Assembly (NCBI GenBank): GCA_020859965.1
Contig: JAJBVF010000166.1
Location: forward strand, 1 to 5,047
DNA length: 5,047 bases
From: Clostridiales bacterium
Lineage (GTDB): Bacteria; Bacillota; Clostridia; Lachnospirales; Lachnospiraceae
Reading direction: 5' to 3'
Part shown: piece after piece, positions 1-5,047 of the stretch
Position numbering within the stretch: position 1 is the stretch's first letter
Layout: each line of letters starts with the position of its first letter
Translations under genes and position numbers: made by a program
Notes under the pieces: generated by a model
Told to the model about the DNA's origin: nothing
Seen by the model: the letters and a program-made list of their open reading frames with translations, nothing else
Databases searched by the model: none

Positions 1-1707
1 TTGTTATTCATAGTTGTACTTTTGTTTTTAAGGCTTTTTACGAAAAAATCCCTGAACAATCTGATGACGCAGGAAATTGCCCATCGGAAGGAAATACTGA
101 GGCTGAACATGGATAACATTGATGAGAATCTGGAAGCTCTGGAGAGTTATCTTTATCAGAATTTTTCAGATTCAGAAGAAATTGTCTGCATTGAGACGGT
201 TACGGATGAAAATGCGCTTTTTATGGCGAAACAGGATCTGACGAGGACTTTGAGCAAGATCGTCGGCTGGAACTCATCCCTGCGGTTTTTGTTCTTTTAC
301 GCACCGGTCAGCCAGGACGGCGTGTTCCTGCGCGTTTCTTCGCAGAGCTTGGATTATAATTTACAGGTAGAACTGGAAGAACAGATTCAGGACTATATTA
401 ATGGCTGCCTTGCAGAAGGAACAACGCCGGCGAAAGGGTATTATGTGGCGGAAGCAGGAGGGATGGGATTTCTGATCCGCTTCTATAAAGTACGGAACAG
501 TTATATCGGGATGTGCCTGACAGGAGAAAGTGTGCTTGAACCACTGGAAAATCTTTTGAGCGCGGGGGACTGCTATGCGTTTCTCTGCGATATCAATGGA
601 AACATTTATTCTGCCACGGATAATCTGGAAGGGCAGATAGAGGCAGACCAGAATGGTATCTGGATCAAAAAGGAAGGAGAGCGTTTTTTACAGCTCAGCT
701 GCCTGTCAGCGGATGAGGATTTTTATATTGTTACCTGGACAAAATTTGCGGCAATCCAGCGGCAGATGAGAGAGAGCATGCTGCTGATTTTTTCCTTTGT
801 GATCGGGGCGATACTCTTTATGATAGTCATCGTGGTTGCGGTGCAGCGGGCCTTGTGCCGGCCGATTGTCGAGATGGAGAAGGGAATGCATCAGGTACAG
901 GAAGGAGAATGGAATCTGGTTGTTCAGGAAGAAAGCAGGATCGAGGAATACAACAGCATGATAAAGAATTTTAACTCCATGGTTTCCCGGATTAAAGACC
1001 TGAAAATCGAGAATTATGAAAAAGAGCTCTCTGTACAGAAAACTTATCTGCAATATCTGCAGCTTCAGGTAAATCCGCATTTTTATCTGAATGCGCTGAA
1101 TATTATCTACTCTCTGGCTCAGGTAGGAAACTGTGAACTGATCCAGAAGATGACGATGAGTCTGGTGGAGTATTCCCGCTACATGTTTCGCGAGCCGGGC
1201 AGTATGGTAACCATCGCGCAGGAGATGGAGCATGTGGAAAACTATATGAAAATTCAGACGATGCGCTTTCCGGACCGGATTGATTTCAAACCGGTAATGA
1301 GCAGTGAGATTGAGGATGCGCTGATTCCCCCGTTTATTATTCAGAGTTTTGTGGAAAACAGTATTAAATATGCGGTGAATTTTGAACAGCGAAATGTGCT
1401 TTCCATACAGGGAAACCTGGCGGAAATCGATGAGGAGCCTTACGTGCGAATTGAAATCCGGGATAACGGGACCGGATATAGTCAGGAGGTTCTGGAACTG
1501 ATTGAAGCAAAGGACGACCCGGCAGATGCCGCAGGAAATCGTGTTGGCATTCGAAATGTAAAAAAACGCCTGCAGCTGGTATTCGGAGATCAGGCAAAAC
1601 TGATTCTGGAGAACCAGAATGGCGCTGTGACCACAATTCTGGTTCCACTGCTGTGGAGTGGGGAGGAGGATGAAAATGGACAAATATCACATTCTTCTGG
1701 TAGATGA
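1..1707 (+). CDS. YesM-type sensor histidine kinase (5' end outside window)
   Basis: Membrane sensor kinase of a two-component system: it should sense an extracellular signal, autophosphorylate on His and pass the phosphate to the regulator encoded next. The frame is open from base 1 and the visible N-terminus (residues 1-12) is only half a membrane helix, so the true start is upstream and the initial TTG is not a supported start. Residues about 20-255 form an extracytoplasmic sensing region, possibly Cache-like but not identifiable by eye. A second membrane helix lies at about 259-281, followed by a HAMP linker at about 282-335 (P288). The His_kinase domain has QVNPHFYLNALN with phospho-acceptor H360. 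The ATPase domain shows the N box (PPFIIQSFVENSIKY, N453), G1 box (DNGTG, 488-492) and G2 box (GNRVGIRNVKKRL, 512-524). This layout is typical of the YesM/LytS-like class (His_kinase plus HATPase_c) that controls sugar-use genes in Firmicutes. The 3' end overlaps the regulator by 32 nt, suggesting translational coupling. The specific ligand cannot be read from the sequence. Confidence 0.95.
   Translation: MLFIVVLLFLRLFTKKSLNNLMTQEIAHRKEILRLNMDNIDENLEALESYLYQNFSDSEEIVCIETVTDENALFMAKQDLTRTLSKIVGWNSSLRFLFFYAPVSQDGVFLRVSSQSLDYNLQVELEEQIQDYINGCLAEGTTPAKGYYVAEAGGMGFLIRFYKVRNSYIGMCLTGESVLEPLENLLSAGDCYAFLCDINGNIYSATDNLEGQIEADQNGIWIKKEGERFLQLSCLSADEDFYIVTWTKFAAIQRQMRESMLLIFSFVIGAILFMIVIVVAVQRALCRPIVEMEKGMHQVQEGEWNLVVQEESRIEEYNSMIKNFNSMVSRIKDLKIENYEKELSVQKTYLQYLQLQVNPHFYLNALNIIYSLAQVGNCELIQKMTMSLVEYSRYMFREPGSMVTIAQEMEHVENYMKIQTMRFPDRIDFKPVMSSEIEDALIPPFIIQSFVENSIKYAVNFEQRNVLSIQGNLAEIDEEPYVRIEIRDNGTGYSQEVLELIEAKDDPADAAGNRVGIRNVKKRLQLVFGDQAKLILENQNGAVTTILVPLLWSGEEDENGQISHSSGR
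1664..1669 (+). promoter_or_regulatory. Ribosome binding site that sets the regulator start
   Basis: AGGAGG lies inside the kinase coding sequence, 6 nt before ATG 1676. An in-frame GTG at 1658 lies before this site and an ATG at 1670 abuts it, so both are poor starts. Starting at 1676 gives MDKYHILLVDDEE, which begins right at the first receiver-domain beta strand as expected. Confidence 0.8.
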
Positions 1708-2439
1708 CGAAGAACTGGCGCTGGCAGGAATTGAAAGCGGCGTCTCCTGGAGCAGGCTTGGAATCGACACGGTCTACAAAGCAGACAGTATGAATATGGC
1801 ACTGCAGACCATTGCAGCCAGGCATGTGGATCTTATGATCTGCGATATTGAAATGCCGGGAGGCAGTGGTCTGGAATTGATCCGACGAGTTCGGGAGAAG
1901 CATCCGGAAATTCTCTGTATTTTTTATACCTGCCATGCAGAGTTTTCCTACTGTCAGGAAGCGATTCGCCTGGGGCGGTGGATTATGTGCTGAAGCCGAT
2001 TCCCTATAAAGAACTGGAAGATATTTTGCATGCCGGAATCGTACGCCTGAACCGGGAACGGGAGGCAAAGGGGATACAGGATATCTGGAAAGAAATCACC
2101 TATAAAGAGGCAGATTCATCCGTTGTACAGCAGACGCAGAAATATATAGCGGAACATTTGACAGAGGAACTGTCCAGGGAAGAGCTGGCAAAAATGGTAT
2201 ATGTCAGTCCGGATCATCTGACAAAACTTTTCAAAAAAGAAACAGGACTGCCTTTGAATGAGTATATTATTTCTAAACGGATTCTGCTTGCAAAACAGCT
2301 CCTGAGTGAAACGGATCTGACGATCGTGGAAATAACCGAGAAGGCGGGATTCTCCTATTCATCTTATTTTGTGAAAATTTTTAAAAAGAAAACCGGGATG
2401 ACACCGCAGCAGTATCGTGATGAGAATCGGAAACATTGA
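1676..2439 (+). pseudogene. AraC-family response regulator (YesN-like), frameshifted
   Basis: Partner regulator of the upstream kinase: a receiver domain followed by an AraC-type DNA-binding domain. The first frame (from ATG 1676) carries DDE at residues 10-12, phospho-acceptor D57 in the context CDIEMPGGSG, and T85, then runs off into RWIMC and a stop at 1991-1993. The rest continues in the next frame: from 1975 it reads AVDYVLKPIPYKELE, which supplies the conserved receiver Lys (K107) and the DNA-binding part. Joining the frames at GGGG 1972-1975 (five Gs expected) gives a 254-residue protein. That is normal for the short receiver-AraC class and much shorter than the roughly 500-residue YesN type. 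The two helix-turn-helices are at about 167-191 (LSREELAKMVYVSPDHLTKL) and 216-244 (TIVEITEKAGFSYSSYFVKI). All other motifs are intact and neither half has extra stops, so the lesion is recent or is a sequencing error. If real, the receiver would lose K107 and the DNA-binding domain. Reinitiation at GTG 1978 could give a separate 153-residue DNA-binding protein, but no ribosome site is near it. Confidence 0.88.
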
Positions 2440-2463
2440 GGGAATTGCCTGTACTTGTTCAGG

Positions 2464-2550
2464 ACCATATTTTGCAAAGTACGTAAGAGAACAATCATTG
2501 CGAAGTACGTATAAAACATATATTGCAAAATGCATATATAAACATATATT
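2464..2550 (+). repeat. Operator-like array of four direct repeats
   Basis: Three 22-bp repeats begin at 2464, 2490 and 2515, and a fourth, 5'-half copy begins at 2541, so the steps are 26, 25 and 26 bp. The cores are TTGCAAAGTACGTA (2472-2485), TTGCGAAGTACGTA (2498-2511) and TTGCAAAATGCATA (2523-2536). The first two differ at one of 14 positions, and the third differs from the first at three. The 5' halves of copies 2-4 share AACA, and AACATATATT occurs exactly at 2515-2524 and 2541-2550. The array lies between the regulator gene and the first enzyme gene. Direct repeats just upstream of a target promoter are usual for AraC-family regulators, so this is a good candidate binding region for the adjacent regulator. 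Which protein binds is inference. A simple AT-rich tandem duplication is the alternative. Confidence 0.65.
2523..2550 (+). promoter_or_regulatory. Candidate sigma-A promoter of the glycosidase gene
   Basis: TTGCAA (2523-2528) matches the -35 consensus at 4 of 6 positions and TATATT (2545-2550) matches the -10 at 5 of 6, with a 16-bp spacer. The -35 lies in the third repeat and the -10 in the fourth partial repeat, leaving two full repeats upstream, which would suit an activator. Transcription would start near 2557, giving an untranslated leader of about 70 nt. The region is AT-rich, so chance matches are possible. Confidence 0.45.
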
Positions 2551-2610
2551 CTGAAGGAAAAGGTTCAGGAAAGCAACAGGAAACGGAAAAACCGCTAAAT
2601 GACACAGAAC

Positions 2611-2617
2611 AGGGAGG
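2611..2617 (+). promoter_or_regulatory. Ribosome binding site that sets the first GH43 start
   Basis: AGGGAGG lies 7 nt before ATG 2625. The frame is open upstream to a TTG at 2523, but those codons lie in the repeat array and leader and have no ribosome site. The protein from 2625 begins MYQSIRPGQVWLDTEGKRIQAHGG, with the usual short approach to the first propeller blade. Confidence 0.8.
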
Positions 2618-2624
2618 AATACAG

Positions 2625-3692
2625 ATGTATCAGTCAATCAGACCCGGCCAGGTGTGGCTGGACACAGAAGGAAAGCGAATTCAGGCTCACGGCGGAAGTA
2701 TCCTGACGGTGGACGATACCTTTTACTGGTATGGAGAAAACAAAGAAAAAACAACGGGAAGCTTTGATATCTGGCACTGGGGAGTGCGATGCTACTCCTC
2801 GAAGGATTTGTACAACTGGAAAGATGAAGGCGTGATCATCCCGCCGGATACGGAGGACAAGAATTCTCCGCTTCATCCGTCCGCGATGATGGACCGTCCC
2901 CATATTGTATTTAATCAGCGGACAGGAAAATATGTCGCCTGGCTGAAAATCATGGGTGAGCCGCCCTGCTTTGCCGTGCTGGAGGCAGATCAGATCCTGG
3001 GACCGTATACGATGGTAAATCCCCGTGTAAACCCCTGCGGCATGGCGGTCGGCGATTTTGATATCGCGGTGGCGCCTGAGGATGGGAAAGCCTACCTGTT
3101 CAGCGAGCGCCCGCATGTGACCATTTACTGCGCGGATCTGAATCCGGACTATACGGACGCGACGGGAATGTATACTGAGCATTTTCCGCACATCGCGCCT
3201 CCTGCTTCCAGGGAAGCACCGGCGCACTTTATGAGAAACGGCCTGCATTATCTGATCACATCCGGGACGAGCGGCTATCATCCGAATCCGTCCGAGGTCG
3301 CGGTATCCGAACTGTGGCACGAACCCTGGCGCGTGCAGGGAAATCCGCATGTAAACGATAACAGCAGGACCTCCTTTAATTCACAGATCACTTCTGTATT
3401 TAAGCATCCGTTCAAGAAAGACCTGTATATCGCGCTGGCGGATCGCTGGATGCCGGATCTGCGGGAAAAAGAAGGCCCCGCGTTTGATACGGGCGAAGCC
3501 TATGAAAAATTTGCGCAGCGGTTTGAGAAAATCTTTGCACCGGATTCTGACTTTGTTTTCTCACCGGAAGACGCAAAAGAAATGTTCATTAATTCATCCA
3601 TTTCAGACTATGTATGGCTGCCGCTGCGGTTTGAGGGCGACCAGGTACGGATCGACTGGAAGGATGAATTGAAGGTAGAGGATTACGAGTAA
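2625..3692 (+). CDS. GH43 family glycosidase, exo-beta-1,3-galactanase-like
   Basis: A 355-residue five-bladed beta-propeller glycosidase with no signal peptide, so probably cytoplasmic and acting on imported oligosaccharides. Family features: IQAHGGSI (19-26), FYWYGENK (33-40), VRCYSSKDLYNWKDEG (54-69), DRPHIVFNQRTGKYVAWL (90-107), DGKAYLF (153-159), REAPAHF (196-202), TSGTSGYHPN (212-221), SFNSQITSVF (250-259), LADRW (271-275) and YVWLPL (329-334). The pattern best fits the GH43 branch holding the exo-beta-1,3-galactanases (subfamily 24). That branch lacks the usual blade-1 catalytic Asp, and here HGG stands where an Asp is normal. By analogy with the characterised fungal enzyme, E197 would be the acid and Q254 the unusual base. 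The third key position, Glu in those enzymes, is D90 here. About 53 residues (276-328) separate DRW from YVWLPL, far more than I expect for the family. Substrate is inferred: galactan or arabinogalactan side chains are likely, but another beta-galactoside is possible. It is the first gene after the repeat array and probably the regulator's main target. Confidence 0.85.
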   Translation: MYQSIRPGQVWLDTEGKRIQAHGGSILTVDDTFYWYGENKEKTTGSFDIWHWGVRCYSSKDLYNWKDEGVIIPPDTEDKNSPLHPSAMMDRPHIVFNQRTGKYVAWLKIMGEPPCFAVLEADQILGPYTMVNPRVNPCGMAVGDFDIAVAPEDGKAYLFSERPHVTIYCADLNPDYTDATGMYTEHFPHIAPPASREAPAHFMRNGLHYLITSGTSGYHPNPSEVAVSELWHEPWRVQGNPHVNDNSRTSFNSQITSVFKHPFKKDLYIALADRWMPDLREKEGPAFDTGEAYEKFAQRFEKIFAPDSDFVFSPEDAKEMFINSSISDYVWLPLRFEGDQVRIDWKDELKVEDYE

Positions 3693-3891
3693 AACCGCGC
3701 AGACTGTGATCATATGTCCGCTGTTAGAATTGCGGGAACGCGAAGCACTTTGTAATAGGATTTCTTTTGTTGCTCGGATCGCAGGATCTTGAGTAACATC
3801 GAAAAATCCGCAGGCAAATACCGGAAAATAAGGGAGACAGATCGCTTCTGGAATGTTAATATGAAAAAAACGAAGACGGAGGTATAAGAAA
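3693..3891 (+). other. Intergenic gap with no convincing gene
   Basis: This 199-nt stretch lies between two co-directional enzyme genes whose next gap is only 21 nt. All three forward frames are broken by stops and no motif of a decayed gene is recognisable. There is a weak hairpin at 3773-3793 (CTC and GATC arms around GCAG, with an unpaired TT) but no T run, so it is not a typical terminator. A weak promoter-like pair, TTGCGG (3730-3735) and TGTAAT (3751-3756), has only a 15-bp spacer. It may be a long untranslated spacer, an mRNA processing site or a region with its own promoter. The repeat core seen at 2472-2536 does not recur here. Confidence 0.5.
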
Positions 3892-4725
3892 ATGGCATTG
3901 ATACAGGTTAATTTTATTTCACAGTCTCTGATGCGGACTGTTCCGGTTCAGGTGATCCTGCCGGTGGACAAGATCACGTTTCCGGGGATGCCTGAGCGGG
4001 GAGAGAAACCCTTCAAGACACTTTATCTGCTGCACGGGATCTTTGGCAATTATACGGATTGGGTGAGCGGGACAAACATCCAGCGCTGGGCGGAGGAGAA
4101 AAATCTGGCGGTGGTGATGCCGTCCGGAGAGAATGGCTTTTACGTAGACCGTGCGGAGGAACACAATTTCTATGGAGAATTCATCGGCAAGGAGCTGGTA
4201 GAGATCACACGGAAGATGTTTCCGCTCTCGAGGAAGCGAGAGGATACCTTCATCGCCGGACTGTCCATGGGCGGATACGGCGCTCTGCGCAACGGGCTGA
4301 AATACCATGAGACCTTTGGCTGCGTTGCGGGCTTGTCCAGCGCGATGATTGCTGAAGGGATTGAGAAGCGCACCGATGATGTGCCTTTCTTTATCGAGAG
4401 CAGAACCTTTGCGGAGAAGCTTTTCGGAAATCTGGATGAGATGGCCGAGAGCGACAAAAATCCAGCCTGGCTGGCGAAACAGCTGGCGAAAGAGGGAGCG
4501 GATATCCCGGCGCTCTATCTCACCTGCGGGACGAGTGATTCCCTGCTGGAGCCGAACCGGGAGTTTGTGAAGCTGCTGGAGAGCCTGAACATCCCGGTGA
4601 CATACATAGAGGGAGAAGGCGCGCACGAGTGGGATTTCTGGAACCGTTCGATTAAGAACGTACTGGACTGGCTGCCGCTGGAGGGCGACAATCAGGGGAT
4701 CAACAGCGGAAATATAGGAAATTGA
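3892..4725 (+). CDS. Cytoplasmic esterase, EstA / esterase D type
   Basis: A 277-residue alpha/beta-hydrolase of the putative esterase family that includes tributyrin esterase EstA, esterase D and feruloyl or acetyl xylan esterases. It begins MALIQVNFISQSLMRTVPVQ, typical of EstA-like proteins. LYLLHGIFGNYTDW (44-57) supplies the HG oxyanion motif (H48, G49), and AGLSMGGYGAL (122-131) is the nucleophile elbow with S125. D216 in CGTSDSLLEPN and H245 in GAHEWDFW complete the likely triad. Length is normal and no signal peptide is present. ATG 3892 is supported by GGAGGT (3878-3883) with an 8-nt gap. Between two GH43 genes, its likely job is to remove acetyl or other short acyl groups from imported oligosaccharides so the glycosidases can work. 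A formylglutathione-hydrolase-like detoxification role is possible for this superfamily but unlikely in this context. The tail after residue 263 is polar and probably disordered. Confidence 0.9.
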   Translation: MALIQVNFISQSLMRTVPVQVILPVDKITFPGMPERGEKPFKTLYLLHGIFGNYTDWVSGTNIQRWAEEKNLAVVMPSGENGFYVDRAEEHNFYGEFIGKELVEITRKMFPLSRKREDTFIAGLSMGGYGALRNGLKYHETFGCVAGLSSAMIAEGIEKRTDDVPFFIESRTFAEKLFGNLDEMAESDKNPAWLAKQLAKEGADIPALYLTCGTSDSLLEPNREFVKLLESLNIPVTYIEGEGAHEWDFWNRSIKNVLDWLPLEGDNQGINSGNIGN

Positions 4726-4746
4726 TTTTTAAGGGGGGATCCGGAT

Positions 4747-5047
4747 ATGGAATTCAAAAATCAGCGAAATCCGATTTTACCGCTTCAGCATCATGTGCCG
4801 GACAGTGAGGCGCATGTGATGCCGGACGGAAAGCTTTATGTTTATGGGAGCTATGATGACCGGGATGATGTCTATTGCAGTGATAAATATCATGTAGTCT
4901 CCACGCCGGATATGGAGCATTGGACAGTACATGACATTTCCTTGAAAGGACAGGAGATCCCGTGGTTTAACGATCCGGACGCACCGAAATATCCGGGGAT
5001 TGACTGGAGCCATCCGACGCCCTTTATCCGGAAAATGCTGGAGAGCA
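4747..5047 (+). CDS. Second GH43 glycosidase (3' end outside window)
   Basis: The first 100 residues of a glycosidase of the GH43 propeller type, still open at the window end. ATG 4747 is preceded by a G-rich ribosome site (GGGGGG, 4733-4738) with an 8-nt gap, only 21 nt after the esterase stop, so the two are very probably co-transcribed. The N-terminus reads NPILPLQHHVPDSEAHVMPDGKLYVYGSYDD (residues 8-38 in sequence), the classic blade-1 pattern of GH43 arabinofuranosidase/xylosidase-like enzymes. D19 is the expected catalytic base, which the first GH43 of this locus lacks. YHVVSTPDMEHW (49-60) is the usual next strand pair. There is no signal peptide, so it is likely cytoplasmic. The acid and modulator residues lie beyond the window, so the specificity (alpha-arabinofuranoside, beta-xyloside or beta-galactofuranoside) cannot be assigned. 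Confidence 0.85.
   Translation, partial: MEFKNQRNPILPLQHHVPDSEAHVMPDGKLYVYGSYDDRDDVYCSDKYHVVSTPDMEHWTVHDISLKGQEIPWFNDPDAPKYPGIDWSHPTPFIRKMLES

Noticed and set aside
706..1683. Long open frame on the minus strand opposite the kinase gene
   Set aside because: It is a mirror of the kinase coding sequence. It lacks recognisable domains, while the forward frame has complete kinase motifs.
1978..2439. Independent small AraC-type gene starting at GTG 1978
   Set aside because: The GTG is the Val codon of the receiver's last conserved strand and the nearest purine-rich site (AGGAA, 1956-1960) is too far away. It is better explained as the second half of the frameshifted regulator.
2448..2463. Hairpin after the regulator stop (CCTGTACTTGTTCAGG)
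   Set aside because: It is an imperfect dyad with a short stem, one mismatch and no following T run, so not supportable as a terminator. An operator role is possible but unsupported.
2575..2610. Possible catabolite-repression (cre) site near the first GH43 start
   Set aside because: The best match around CCGCTAAATGAC has several mismatches to the cre consensus, including outer positions.
2634..3350. Minus-strand open frame opposite the first GH43
   Set aside because: The forward frame has clear GH43 motifs and a ribosome site. The reverse frame has none and reads as low-information Arg/His-rich sequence.
3861..3887. Eight-codon frame MKKTKTEV ending just before the esterase start, as a leader peptide
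   Set aside because: It has no ribosome site, runs through the esterase ribosome site, and shows no run of regulatory codons or attenuator hairpins.
3919..4626. Minus-strand open frame opposite the esterase
   Set aside because: It is a shadow of the esterase gene, whose forward frame has an intact catalytic triad.

Overview
The window looks like a chromosomal carbohydrate-utilisation locus from a gut-type Firmicute, most probably a Lachnospiraceae-like Clostridia. The basis is the gene content (a YesM/YesN-style two-component system next to GH43 enzymes), strong AGGAGG-type ribosome binding sites, moderate GC coding DNA with AT-rich intergenic DNA, and protein style. This is inference from sequence character, not from a database match. 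All genes are on the + strand.

Layout: 1-1707 is the C-terminal bulk of a membrane sensor histidine kinase whose start lies before the window. It overlaps by 32 nt a response regulator with an AraC-type DNA-binding domain (1676-2439). The regulator reading frame is broken by an apparent one-base deletion in a GGGG run at 1972-1975. A 185-nt intergenic region follows, holding a four-member array of about 25-26 bp direct repeats (2464-2550) with a plausible promoter at its downstream edge. Then come a cytoplasmic GH43-type glycosidase resembling exo-beta-1,3-galactanases (2625-3692), a 199-nt gap with no convincing gene, a cytoplasmic esterase of the EstA/esterase D type (3892-4725), and, 21 nt later, the start of a second and quite different GH43 enzyme (4747 to beyond the window end).

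How it may work together (inference): the kinase senses an extracellular sugar or a sugar-bound protein, and the regulator binds the repeat array and activates the glycosidase genes. None of the three enzymes shows a signal peptide, so they should act inside the cell on imported, probably acylated and branched, oligosaccharides. The esterase would remove acyl groups and the two GH43 enzymes would trim sugars. No transporter is visible, so one is expected outside the window. I see no RNA gene, mobile element, CRISPR array or clear intrinsic terminator. The most notable points are the regulator frameshift, the operator-like repeat array, and the unusual active-site pattern and large insertion of the first GH43. 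I do not see strong evidence for a wholly new type of system.
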